Assembly: GCA_964472545.1 (NCBI GenBank)
Contig: CAYYNP010000179.1
Coordinates: 1-20,761, forward strand
Direction: 5' to 3'
From: CAYYNP01 sp964472545
GTDB lineage: Bacteria > Planctomycetota > Planctomycetia > Pirellulales > Thermoguttaceae
Length of the DNA: 20,761 bases
A model generated the notes under the pieces. It was not told the DNA's origin, did not search any database, and saw nothing but the letters and a program-made list of their open reading frames with translations. Positions 7,493 through 17,600 of the stretch are shown here, piece after piece (position 1 is the first letter of the stretch; each line of letters begins with the position of its first letter). The translations under genes and the position numbers were made by a program.

Positions 7493-7948
7493 CTAACGAA
7501 ACTCGCAGAATTCCAGCAGATTACCCTCCGGGTCGCGGCAGTAGACGATCCGTTTGCGTTGATCGGCATAGTCGACTTGTGCGGTGGAGACCTCTTGAAT
7601 CTCGCTCAGCAGATCGGCGCCCGCGGCTTTCAGCCGCTCGACGATCTCGTCGAGATCCCCGAGCCGAAAGGCCACGTGACGAATGCCCTTGGTGTTCGGG
7701 CTGCCGAGGTCGTTGGGCCGGCGGCCGCCGGGTGTTCGATATCGGATGAACTCGACTCCGGCACCGGTTGGCGCTTCGAGAAAGGCCACGTCGGCTTCCG
7801 CCCGCTCTAAGCTCGTCACGGCCTCGATCCACGGCCCGGCGATCGACGCCCGCTTGGTCAATCGCAATCCCAAGGTGTCGCGGTAGAAGGCGATCATGGC
7901 TTCGAGGTCATCGACGACGAGGTTCACGTGGTCGATACGTTCAATCAT
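7493..7948 (-). CDS. VOC-family (glyoxalase/methylmalonyl-CoA epimerase-like) metalloprotein
   Basis: 151 residues, the usual size for a single-chain protein with two beta-alpha-beta-beta-beta modules. Candidate metal ligands fit the 2-His/2-Glu pattern: H7 (RIDHVNL), E66 (GVEFIRY), H91 (IRHVAFR) and E146 (NLLEFCEF). The C-terminal RDPEGNLLEF is typical of glyoxalase I, epimerase and dioxygenase relatives. No signal peptide is seen, so it is probably cytoplasmic. Its ATG (7948) overlaps the end of the upstream sulfatase by 8 bp (ATGATTGA), so the two are very likely co-transcribed and translationally coupled. The stop is followed within 5 nt by the copy B leader. The substrate is unknown; a reactive aldehyde or sugar-derived metabolite is possible but is inference. 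Confidence 0.9.
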   Translation of the reverse strand: MIERIDHVNLVVDDLEAMIAFYRDTLGLRLTKRASIAGPWIEAVTSLERAEADVAFLEAPTGAGVEFIRYRTPGGRRPNDLGSPNTKGIRHVAFRLGDLDEIVERLKAAGADLLSEIQEVSTAQVDYADQRKRIVYCRDPEGNLLEFCEFR

Positions 7949-9698
7949 GGGCTTTCTCCGCCCCCTCTGCTACGTAGCGGACGCGCGTGTAGTAGGCACC
8001 GTGCTGCTTGCCGTCGGGCCGGGTGAGCCAGGTTTGCAGCATGGCGGGCCCCTTGGGCAGCGTCACCCGAAACGCGGCACTAGTGGCATCGGCCGCGACG
8101 TTCGTCGTTTCCTGGATATTGCCAATCGACAGCCGCGCCTGCTCGACTCCCGTCGCCCGATTCAAATACGGCGCCCAACGATAGAGCGAAACCTCGTAGA
8201 TCCCCGCCCGCTCGACGTCGACGGCCCAGGCCCCGTTGATCAACGCGCCGCGCTGCACGTGTCCCTGGTGCCAGGCCGCCTGCACGGTGCCCGGCATCAG
8301 CCAATCGTGGCTGCCGAGCGTGGTGGGGTTTTCCGCGCAGCCGAGCCCATAGCGAACGGTCTGCTTCATGTCCTCTTCGAGCGAGTCCCACCACTTCTCA
8401 TAGTCTGCCCGCATGCGGCTTACAACCTGGGCGTGCTCCGCGGCGATATCGTTCTTCTGGCCCGGATCGGCCGTGATGTCGTAGAGTTGCTCGCCGTCGA
8501 TCAGCCGCCAGCGCTCGGTCATCGCGGCCGATCGGGTCCATTTTGGCGGCAGGAACGATCGCTGCACGTGTGCGAAGAGCGTCCGCTCTGGCGTCGCCTG
8601 CTCTTCGCCGCGCAGTTGTGAACGCAACGACACGCCGTCAAGCGGCGGGCCTTGCGGTTTCTTCAGCCGAAGCAGATCGACCAACGTCGGCAGGACGTCG
8701 ATATGGGCCGAAAGCGTCCCCTCGTCGCGTCCGCCCGTCAAGCCGCCGGCCGGCCAGTGGAAGAAGCACGGCACGCGGTGCCCGCCGTCCCACTGCGATC
8801 CCTTCCAGCCCCGCATCCCGGCGTTGTAGTATTTGTAGCCCGACTTCGCGTCGATCCATCCGGCCGTGGTGCCGTTGTCGGTCATGAAGATCAGCAGCGT
8901 GTTTTCCGTGAGGCCGAGTTCGTCGAGGCGCGTACGAAAACGGCCCAGGTTCTCGTCGATATTGGTGATCATCCCGTAGAAGCGAGCCATGGTGGGCGGC
9001 AGGCCGGCGGCCTCGTACGGCTTGGCGTACTTGTCGGGGACGTAATACGGGCCGTGCGGGGCGTTGGTCGCCAGATAGAGAAAGAACGGCCGATCTCGGG
9101 GCTTCTCGACCCAGCGCGTGGCCTCACGAAACCAGACGTCGGTGCAATAGCCCTCGAACTTCTGCCACTCGCTGTTGACCTTGAAGGTGTCGTCGAAGTA
9201 GTCGTTTTCCCAGTAGTCCGGTCCGTTGCCGATGCCGCCGCCGAGATGCCGCACGGAATAATCGAAGCCCTGATCCTCCGGCCGGCAAGGATAGTTGTCG
9301 CCTAGGTGCCACTTGCCGATCATCGCCGTGTCGTATCCGTTGGCCTTGAACGTCTCGGCGAGCGTCAGTTCGTCGGGCTCGATCATCGATCGCCCGTTGA
9401 TCGTGTGCCAGACGCCGGTTCGGGTGGAATAGCGGCCGGTCAACAGCGCGCTACGCGTGGGCGAGCAGGTCGGATCGACGTGGAAATCGGTCAAGCGGAC
9501 GCTGGCCGCGTGCAGCTTGTCCATGTTGGGGGTTTCGATGTCCGGATTGCCGTGCGCGGCGACCTCGCCGTAGCCCTGGTCGTCGGTCAGAATCAGGATC
9601 ACGTTGGGGCGTTGGCCGTCGGCCGCGGCGTTCGCCCCGCAGGCGATCAGAGCCACGACGGCGGTCAGAGAGAGAAGCAGAGCATTTCTTGAGATCAT
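7941..9698 (-). CDS. secreted type I (formylglycine) sulfatase with C-terminal beta-sandwich domain
   Basis: 585 residues from ATG 9698, with AGGAGA 4 nt upstream; an in-frame extension to 9752 adds 18 residues before the signal peptide and lacks support. The signal peptide spans about residues 1-26, with a possible lipobox LIAC at 17-20. Catalytic features are metal-binding DD at 39-40 (LILTDDQGYG), the formylglycine motif C78-S-P-T-R (CSPTRSALLTGR), GKWHLG (K129, H131) and MTDNG as the second metal and nucleophile-support site. The region after about residue 455 is an extra beta-rich module (NGAWAVDVERAGIYEVSLYR), resembling a carbohydrate-binding fold. A formylglycine-generating enzyme or anaerobic sulfatase-maturating enzyme is needed but not in the window. 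It is divergent from sulfatase 2 and coupled to the downstream VOC gene. The sulfated substrate is not deducible. Confidence 0.93.
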   Translation of the reverse strand: MISRNALLLSLTAVVALIACGANAAADGQRPNVILILTDDQGYGEVAAHGNPDIETPNMDKLHAASVRLTDFHVDPTCSPTRSALLTGRYSTRTGVWHTINGRSMIEPDELTLAETFKANGYDTAMIGKWHLGDNYPCRPEDQGFDYSVRHLGGGIGNGPDYWENDYFDDTFKVNSEWQKFEGYCTDVWFREATRWVEKPRDRPFFLYLATNAPHGPYYVPDKYAKPYEAAGLPPTMARFYGMITNIDENLGRFRTRLDELGLTENTLLIFMTDNGTTAGWIDAKSGYKYYNAGMRGWKGSQWDGGHRVPCFFHWPAGGLTGGRDEGTLSAHIDVLPTLVDLLRLKKPQGPPLDGVSLRSQLRGEEQATPERTLFAHVQRSFLPPKWTRSAAMTERWRLIDGEQLYDITADPGQKNDIAAEHAQVVSRMRADYEKWWDSLEEDMKQTVRYGLGCAENPTTLGSHDWLMPGTVQAAWHQGHVQRGALINGAWAVDVERAGIYEVSLYRWAPYLNRATGVEQARLSIGNIQETTNVAADATSAAFRVTLPKGPAMLQTWLTRPDGKQHGAYYTRVRYVAEGAEKAHD

Positions 9699-9702
9699 GA
9701 TG

Positions 9703-9708
9703 TCTCCT
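9703..9708 (-). promoter_or_regulatory. Shine-Dalgarno AGGAGA for sulfatase 1
   Basis: AGGAGA on the minus strand, 4 nt upstream of ATG 9698. It supports this start over the longer frame beginning at 9752. Confidence 0.7.
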
Positions 9709-9769
9709 GTCGACTGATTCGGTTCCTCTGTGCGCGAGGCGGATGACGGCACGCCGAGTGTGTCGGTGT

Positions 9770-9798
9770 AGCATACCCGTTGCTCGTGCCGCCTTCAA
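9770..9798 (-). promoter_or_regulatory. candidate sigma-70-type promoter for sulfatase 1
   Basis: On the minus strand: -35 TTGAAG (9798-9793), 17-bp spacer, -10 TATGCT (9775-9770). The inferred start near 9763 gives a leader of about 65 nt. Each hexamer matches 4 of 6 consensus bases with ideal spacing. No experimental support. Confidence 0.45.
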
Positions 9799-9801
9799 TG
9801 C

Positions 9802-9831
9802 TTGACATCACCGCCGCAGAGCCCTTACGCT
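9802..9831 (+). promoter_or_regulatory. candidate sigma-70-type promoter for sulfatase 2
   Basis: Perfect -35 TTGACA (9802-9807), 18-bp spacer, -10 TACGCT (9826-9831, a weak match). The inferred start is near 9838, about 48 nt before the GTG start. The -35 box lies 3 bp from the -35 box of the divergent sulfatase 1 promoter. Confidence 0.45.
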
Positions 9832-9872
9832 ATCCGGGTGGGAGTCGTTCCATTTCACGCGGGGCAACGTTT

Positions 9873-9878
9873 GAGGAG
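9873..9878 (+). promoter_or_regulatory. Shine-Dalgarno GAGGAG deciding the GTG start of sulfatase 2
   Basis: GAGGAG lies 7 nt upstream of GTG 9886. Starting there puts the signal peptide at residue 1. An upstream TTG in frame at 9802 is part of the candidate -35 box and gives 28 non-signal-like residues. Confidence 0.75.
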
Positions 9879-9885
9879 ACGAACT

Positions 9886-11580
9886 GTGACTCGACCAGTC
9901 CTTGCCGGATTGCTGCTGCTGAGTTGCCCGTTGCTGGCCGCCGGCGCGGAGCAGCCGAACATCGTGCTGATTATGTCGGACGACATGGGATTCTCCGATA
10001 TCGGCTGCTACGGAAGCGAGATCGAAACGCCCAACCTCGATCGGCTGGCCGCCGGGGGCTTGCGGTTCACGCAGTTCTACAACACGGCCCGCTGTTGCCC
10101 CACGCGGGCGGCACTGCTCAGCGGCGTCTACCAACACCAGGCCGGCATCGGGCTGATGACCGGCGACAGGAACCTGCCCGGCTACCGCGGGGAGTTGGGC
10201 CGAAACGTGGTCTCCATCGCCGAAGCGCTGAGCACGGCCGGTTATCGCTCCTACATGAGCGGCAAGTGGCACGTCACGCGGTTCACTTCGCCGGACGGTC
10301 CCAAGGACAACTGGCCCCTGCAGCGCGGCTTCGACGAGTTCTACGGCACGATCACCGGGGCGGGCAGCTTCTACGACCCGGCCACCCTTTGCCGCGGCAA
10401 CACGTACATCACGCCCGTGAACGATCCGGATTACCAACCCGAAACGTACTACTACACCGACGCCATCAGCGATAACGCCGTTACGTTCCTTCGCCGCCAC
10501 GCGGCCGAGTCGCCCGATCGGCCGGCGTTCCTTTACGTTGCCTACACGGCCGCCCATTGGCCGATGCATGCCCTGCCGCGCGATATCGCGAAGTACAAGG
10601 GAAAGTACGACGGTGGGTTTGCACCCATTCGAGAACGAAGGCTTCGGCGTCTGAAGCAGCTCGGCATGGTTCGGCCGGACACGGCCTTGTCGCCGCAGAC
10701 GGACCAATGGGACGACGTTGCCGACAAGGCCTGGGAGGCCCGCAACATGGAGGTCTACGCGGCCATGATCGACTCGATGGACCAGGGCATCGGGCGGATC
10801 GTGGCCGAACTTAGGCGGCAGGGTGAACTCGACAACACGCTGATCATGTTCCTGCAAGACAACGGCGGCTGCGCCGAGGGCTACGGCCGATACGCGCCGC
10901 GAAATCCGTATCCGACCGACCTGAAGCCGATGGGCCCGGACGTTTTGCAGCGAAAGATCTGGCCCCCGATGCAGACCCGCGACGGCCGGCCGCTGCGCGT
11001 CGGGCCCGGCGTAATGGCCGGGCCGGAGGATACGTTCATCGGCTACGGGCGCGGCTGGGCCAACGTGTCGAACACGCCGTTTCGCGAGTTCAAGCATTTT
11101 GTGCATGAGGGTGGCATCTCGACACCCTTGATCGTCCACTGGCCGCAGGGCATGGATCGTTCGCGCGCCGGCAAGTTGGAACACGAACCGGGACACGTAA
11201 TCGACGTCATGGCCACCTGCGTCGACGCGGCCGGGATTGATTGCCCCAGCGAGTTCGGCGGTCACGATATCATCCCGGTCGAAGGCGTCAGCCTCCTGCC
11301 GGCGTTTAGCGGCAAGCTGCTTCAGCGGAGCGACGCACTCTACTTCGAGCATCATCTGAACTGCGCTATCCGCGACGGCGACTGGAAGCTCGTACGAAAG
11401 GGCCAACTTGGAAAGGAGCCCAAGCTCTTCGCGTGGGAGCTTTACGACATGCGAACGGATCGCGCGGAAAGCCGCGATCTGGCCGCCGAGCAGCCGGAAA
11501 AGGTGGCAGAGCTTTCGGCGAAATGGGAAGCCTGGGCCGAGCGGGCGCACGTCAAACCGTGGCCCTACAAGACGGACTGA
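9886..11580 (+). CDS. secreted type I (formylglycine) arylsulfatase-like protein
   Basis: 564 residues from a GTG start. Signal peptide TRPVLAGLLLLSCPLLAAGA, cleaved near residue 21. Catalytic features are DD at 32-33 (LIMSDDMGFSDIG), formylglycine motif C70-C-P-T-R (first Cys of the CC pair fits CxPxR), SGKWHV (K127, H129) and FLQDNGG for the second metal-site Asp/Asn. The long insert rich in RNPYPTDLKP and the C-terminal WELYDMRTDRAE block are common in arylsulfatase-A-like enzymes. It is divergent from sulfatase 1, with 187 bp between the two start codons. Its 3' end faces the giant gene, with only 68 bp between the stops (11581-11648) and no evident terminator beyond a 10-bp palindrome TAGCCGGCTA at 11642-11651. 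It needs a sulfatase-maturating enzyme encoded elsewhere. Substrate unknown. Confidence 0.93.
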   Translation: MTRPVLAGLLLLSCPLLAAGAEQPNIVLIMSDDMGFSDIGCYGSEIETPNLDRLAAGGLRFTQFYNTARCCPTRAALLSGVYQHQAGIGLMTGDRNLPGYRGELGRNVVSIAEALSTAGYRSYMSGKWHVTRFTSPDGPKDNWPLQRGFDEFYGTITGAGSFYDPATLCRGNTYITPVNDPDYQPETYYYTDAISDNAVTFLRRHAAESPDRPAFLYVAYTAAHWPMHALPRDIAKYKGKYDGGFAPIRERRLRRLKQLGMVRPDTALSPQTDQWDDVADKAWEARNMEVYAAMIDSMDQGIGRIVAELRRQGELDNTLIMFLQDNGGCAEGYGRYAPRNPYPTDLKPMGPDVLQRKIWPPMQTRDGRPLRVGPGVMAGPEDTFIGYGRGWANVSNTPFREFKHFVHEGGISTPLIVHWPQGMDRSRAGKLEHEPGHVIDVMATCVDAAGIDCPSEFGGHDIIPVEGVSLLPAFSGKLLQRSDALYFEHHLNCAIRDGDWKLVRKGQLGKEPKLFAWELYDMRTDRAESRDLAAEQPEKVAELSAKWEAWAERAHVKPWPYKTD

Positions 11581-11648
11581 GTTCCTCGCGGCACTGATTC
11601 GCTCTTCGGACTACGGGAAGGGCTGCGGAAAGCACGTCTTGTAGCCGG

Positions 11649-14600
11649 CTAGTCGTCCGCTCCCTCGATACCTCCCAGGTCGATCAGCCTCAGCGCCGTG
11701 AGGAAGTTCGTCTGGTTGTTTCGGGCCAGCAATACGTCGGTGGCGTTGACGCGCTGATCGCGGTTGTAGTCGTAGGCGAAATCGACGGCCGCCGGATGCA
11801 GGAAATTACGGGGGTTGTTTCTGGCCAATAACAGGTCGGTGGTGGTCACCTGAGCGTTGGCCGCCGCGTTGCCGGCTTCGGCCACGGCGTTGCCGAAGTA
11901 GAAGACGTCGTCGGCCGGCAGCCCCAGGTTAGCCGCCAGCACCGTGACTTGCAGCCAGGTGTTCTTGATCGCGTAGTCGGCCCAGGTGAGGGTAACGCGG
12001 TCGGAGCCGTCGACGCCGGCACCGGAGCGGACGGTCACTGTGGCGGGTGCCGCCGCGGGCTGCCAGGACGTCGGATCGGACGTGTTGCCGACGTGGAAGA
12101 GGAAATCGTCGGCCACGATCGGTGCGGAGGCGTCGGCCACGTCGATCATCAGACCGGTGACGCCCCGGGCATAGTTGGTGTAATGACTCCAGCCGGCCCG
12201 TTCGCCCCGAAACAGCGGCTGCTTGTCCGGGGCCAGCGCCGCGTCGTCCGCGATGCCGGGAGCCGGGTCGTTGCCGTCGAAGCTCGAGCTGTTGTAGAAG
12301 ACGTGACGCCCCACGACCTGCGCCTCGGCGGGCCAGGAAACCACGCCGGGCGTCGGCGCGGAAGCCATCCAGTTGGCCGGATCGTCGCCCCAGACGGTGC
12401 GCCGCTGCCGGGCGATCGATTGGCCCGTGCCGTCGGCGATCTCCGGCCAGGGGGCGTCGGGAAGATAGTCGACCTGGTCGACCACCAGCCACGGCACGAT
12501 CGGCGGGTTGTCGAGCGTGGGGGCGTCCGGGCGAAGCAGCCGGATGCGTTCGCCGGTGTCGGAAAGTTGCCGGTTGGCTGCGTACGGACCGAAGATCTGC
12601 ACCTCGGCCGGCACGTTGTACGTCGAGCGAAACGTGCCGGGGTCGATCGGCACCACCAGCACCACGCCACCGCCGGGCACTTCCACGCCGCCGGGAAACG
12701 CGTAGCCGATCCCCGCAATCCGCCAAGTGTTCGCCGCATGGGCCGGATCGAACAGCGGCACCGCCGCGGCCGTGACGTTCGTCAACTCAAGGAACTCGTC
12801 GCCGTCTTCCTCCACATCGTACTTGATCTCGCTGATCACCAGCGGTCCGATCCGCGGCGCGGCGTTGGCGGCGCCCAGCGTGGTGCGGCTCATCGGCACC
12901 AGCCGGCCGCTGCCGTTGGGCCAACGCCCGTACGACTCGCCCAACGCCGCGGCAGGAAATTCCGCGTGGTCGACGAAGCTGACCGGCTTGCCTTGCGCGT
13001 CGGCCGCCAACAGCCAGACGTCTTCACCCTCGGCGCCGTTGAGCGCGAAATCGTTCGGGTGCTGCTCGGGATCGACGCCGCCGGACGGGTTGAAGTCGCG
13101 TTCGTCGTAGACCAGATATTCGCCGCCGCCGAGCACCGTGTCGGCGGGGATCGTGAACTTCGCGTAGTTCGCGTTGGTGTCGCTGATGAGCCAACCGCTA
13201 AGATCGATCGCGTCGTCGGTGGTGTTCAACAGCTCGATCGCGTCGTCCGCTGCGAGGCCGCTGTTGGCGAGCACCTCGTTGACCACGATGCGATTGTCCG
13301 GGCCGCTGCCGGCGGTGCCCGGCGTACCGCCGAACTCGCTGCTGCTGCGCCAACTCAGCCCGTCGAGAAGCGCGGCGGGGTCGGTCGCGGCCGGATCGAT
13401 CAACTCGAGCGAACTGCCGCTGCCGTCGGCCCGGCCGGGCCAATCGCCGCCGTCGTCGTAGGTGAAGTCGAGGATCGGCGTGCCGGCGTATCGCACCACG
13501 ATCCGATCGCCGCCGTTGCCCAGGCCCGACTCGACGAATGCCCCGGCGACGTTCAGACCGGTGCCGTAGCGAGCCTCGAACGCGGCCTCGTTGCGCACGA
13601 CCAACACCCGTTCGCCCGGCGCAAGGCTCTCGAGGCGGCCGCCGGCGAAGTCTAAATCGACGCCGCCGGAGAGTTCGAGTTGCACCAGATCGATCGACAG
13701 CTCGCCGACGTTGACCAGCTCGAGGAACTCGAAATCGTCGTCGGTAAACGACGCATCGACTTCGCGTTCCGCATCGGTCGGGTTGTGCGGATGGTAATTC
13801 AACTCCGCCACCGCGAGGTTTTCGGCCGTGGCCGGCGCGTGGACGAAGAAAGCAGCTTCTGTCAGCGCGCTCCACTCTCCGCCCTCGAACACACGCGACT
13901 TGACCACGGCATTTTCGCCGAGCGCGACCGGCCCCGCGTACTGCACGGCCGCTGGATGCACCGCCCCGCCGGCCAGCCGCGGATCGGTACCGTCGAGCGT
14001 GTAAACGATGTTACTCGCCGCGGGGTCGTCCACGCGCTTGCCGACGACCAACTCCGGCAGCATCAACATATCGCTGCTATTCGCCGCCGTGTTGACCGCG
14101 TGGATCGCCAGCACGTTGCTGGGCCCTTGGCGCAGCAGGCCGATGTGATCGGAAAGGTCGAGATCCTCGAACACCACGGCCTGCGGATCGCCGTGGCTGT
14201 CGGCCAGGTCGTTCCAGGTCGGCGGGCCGTCGAGATTGCGGTCGTCGAGGAACTGACCGTTGAGATAGACCGCAAACCCGTCGTCGTACTTCACCCGCAA
14301 CAAGAGCCGGTCGACGTCGTCGAGGTTGTCGATCGTCAGCGGGATCCGCATCAAGATCGACGTGGCGTCGGCATGGGAATCGCTCGGCCTGACCTGCGTT
14401 TCGATCAGATCGCGATAGTCGGCCGGCGACGTCTCATAGCCGACGCCCGTCGGCCCCCGAGCCCACGATTGATCGTCGAAGTCGACCTGCGTCCACGAAG
14501 TCCCCAAGTTGTCGTTGACCGGCACGAAGTAGCGGGCCGTGTCGGACTGCGTAAACAGCACGGTATCGTCGAAGACCGGATTGCCGGTGTCCGTCGCCGT

Positions 14601-17600
14601 CATCGTCAACTCGAACCCGGGCGCTACGTTGCCGCCGTGTTGACCGAGAACGGGGGCGTCGACGTCCGGATAGAGTCCTACGTCGCGGAGTTGTCCTAGC
14701 AGGATCGCGGTCCGCTGCGGAAAGTACTGCGTGAGCAGGCGATTGCGTTCGGTGGTCCATTCGGCGTCGCGGGTGTACGGCGTGGCACGCTTGGCGTCGC
14801 CCCAGCGGGCCGATTCGCCGATGATCGCCTGGTAGATCGAGTTGGCCCGGATCTCCCACCGCTCGGCGGCCGCTGCGGGCGTGAGAGCACCCTCGTTGAA
14901 GAAGTGCTTTTGCACGCGATCGGCGTAGTGCAGGCGGAACTCCGGGTGCAAACGCAGCGCGTTGTATACCGTCCACGCGCTGCGCGGCGGGTTCTGCGAG
15001 CCGGCCAACGCCGGGCTGTTCTTGCCGGGCGCCACGTTGTTGTTGTCGGTGGCGTTCCACATGCTGTATTCCATGTCCCAGACGAAGAACCGGAATTGCG
15101 GATCGCCGACGCGGCTGCCGATCGCCCGCTGGTTGTTGCCGTCGAATGCGGAGAGGCCGTCGCGATTGGTCACGTACTGGTTGCGGAGGAACCAGTCGAT
15201 GAAATCGTCCATGGCGAGGTACCGCTTCAGGTTGGCGTAAACCGCGTCGGACATGGTGCCGGCGGCCTGCGCGCCCAAGGCCCAATCGACCATTTGGTTG
15301 TAGCGGACCATGTCGCCGTCGATCACCTCGGTGTTCGACGTGCGGCGATTCAACGCGTCGTAGTCTTCGTCGGAACCGCCGAAGTACTCCTCGCCCATCT
15401 GGGCGTCGGGCCGCTCGACCGGGTTGTAGAGCCCCCAGTAGAGTCCGTTGAGGTAAAGGTGGACCAGCGTGGCGTGGCCGTCGACGGCGCCCATGTCGCG
15501 GGCCGTGTCGCGGGCGTAGGTGTCGCGGAGGTACTGCGACCGGCTTGGGTCTTGCCTGCCGGCCCAAGCACGGCCACCTTGGGCGCGTAGTACGATGCTG
15601 TCGAAGCGTTCGACCGGGGCGTCGGGAAACAGCTTGTATTCCATCTTCGGAGGGCCATATTGACCGCGGAACTCCAAGCGGAAGGAGTGCTTGGGCGTGT
15701 TCGAGTGGTGACGCCAACTATAGCCGTGGATGCGGATGCCCGAGTTGGCCTGGAACGTCTTTCCCGAGGGGTCGAGAATCTCGACCGAGGTGGGGTGTTC
15801 CCATTTCATGCCCCGCTGGCTGGAGTTGTAGTAGATGCCGCGGCTCGAACTGAAGAGGTCCTCAGCGGGCATCACAATCGAAATCGTTGGGATGCTCTTC
15901 AGGCCGTCGATGATCTCGTCGCTGTACGCCGGATTGGTGACGACCTCGGGATCCATCTCGTAGTCGGCAGAGATGCTACCCCAGCTAGAAGGGAATCCGG
16001 ATGGGTTGGCCGGCTGGCGGATGACGTCGTCGAGGAAGATGTAGGTCTGGGTATCGACGTTGGTCGGATAGTAGCCGGGCTTGAAGGCGGCCGCCCGCAG
16101 GGTCGTGGTGGTGGTGACGGGGATAGCGGCCGTGTAGAGGGTTCCGTTGGACTCGCTCGGTTCGGTGCCGTCGAGCGTGTAGTAGATCGTCGCACCGGTG
16201 GTGGCCGTGGTGATTTCGACGTCGAACGGCTCGTTGAAGAAGCCGCGGTCGATGCTGAAGTTGGTGTCGCGCACCAGGCCCGCAAATCCCGACGAGTTGG
16301 CCTCGCCCGGCGTGGCCGGGGCGAAGTGCTGGCGGCCCCCTTGCAGCAAGTCCGGCACGATGAGGAAATTGGCGTCGGCCGCCGTAGCGTTGAGCCCCTG
16401 GATGGCCAGCACGTTCAGCCCGGGCCGCAACGCGTTGAGATACTCGGTGATGTCGATCTCTTGGGGGGCCAACGACTGGGCAACGGTGCGGGAGCCGGTG
16501 GCCGTAGAATTCCAGTGTGGCACGTCCGGGGCGTTGCGCTCGGCGATCTTGGTGCCGTTGAGATAGGCGACGAACCCGTCGTTGTACTGCATCCGCAGCG
16601 CCATCGCGTCGAGCAGCCCGGGCGATTCGACCTCGAAAGGCACCCTGGCCCAGAGCGAGGCATTGGCACCGTGCATCACGGACTCGACGTCGATGGTGAA
16701 AGCACCTGCCAAGCCGGTGGCGGCCGCGTCGAATCCGATGCCGGTGGCCACGTCGGTCGTAAAGGGCGTGGCCAATCCCGAGTTGACTTGTTGCGGCGAC
16801 GATGGAGCGATGAAGCCCCAATCGGCCCGGGAGTCGTGATCGGAGCCGCCGCGGCGCTGCAGCGAATTGCCGACGGCTCCTGCCGGCACGACCGGCTCGC
16901 CGATCCAGGCGTCTTCGAGCGTGATCTCGTGCGAGTTGATCGTGACGCTGAACGATTGGATCTGCGACTGGTCGTACCCCCAGACGACAAAGTCGGCCAC
17001 GTTGCCCACGTCGTCGACGATCATCGCCCAGCCGTAGCCCAGGGTACGCCATTGGATCGGTCCGCCCCAGTAGCCCTCGGATTCTTCCGCGTCGTCGTGC
17101 CGGTAAAGCACCTGATCGCCGGCCATCAGCGGGGGAAGTTCCCAGAGGATCGGATCGACCAGGTGGATCTTGGCGGTCGTCGAGACGTTCAACGCCACTA
17201 CCCAACCGGACGTATCGACCGGGCGGTCGGAGACGTTTTGGATCTCGATGAAGTCGGGGTCTTCGGTGCCGGCCTCGGTGATCAACACGCTGGAGTGCTG
17301 CGCGAAGCCGTCCCACGAGGAGTCGTCGTAGGCAAGTTCCTTCCAGGCCGCTTCGTCGGCGACGTCGGCGGGCGTGGGTACGTGATACTTGAGCTGCGCG
17401 TCGTCCGGCACCAGGAAGGCCGTCGTGCCGCCGCTCATCCCGTACGAAACGTCGGCCGATTGCCGAGGAAACTCCGGTGCGTATTCGTGCGAAACGGTTA
17501 ATCCGTCGGGCCGCAGCAGCCCCAGGTATTCGCCGCCGGCGTCGAGCCGGAAGTTGGTGTGCAGCGGGTATCGCGTGTCGGTGAGATCCTTGCCCGAGGC

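Noticed and set aside
9808..11550. 580-codon minus-strand open frame
   Set aside because: It is antisense to sulfatase 2, whose catalytic motifs are intact on the plus strand.
11581..11648. Terminator between the convergent sulfatase 2 and giant genes
   Set aside because: Only a 10-bp palindrome with no loop (TAGCCGGCTA) and no T-run was found.
15660..17501. 613-codon plus-strand open frame, with others at 11949-13655, 13680-14699 and 5597-6901
   Set aside because: These are antisense shadows of the giant gene and the glycosidase, caused by high GC codon use. They are Arg/Gly/Val rich and without domains.
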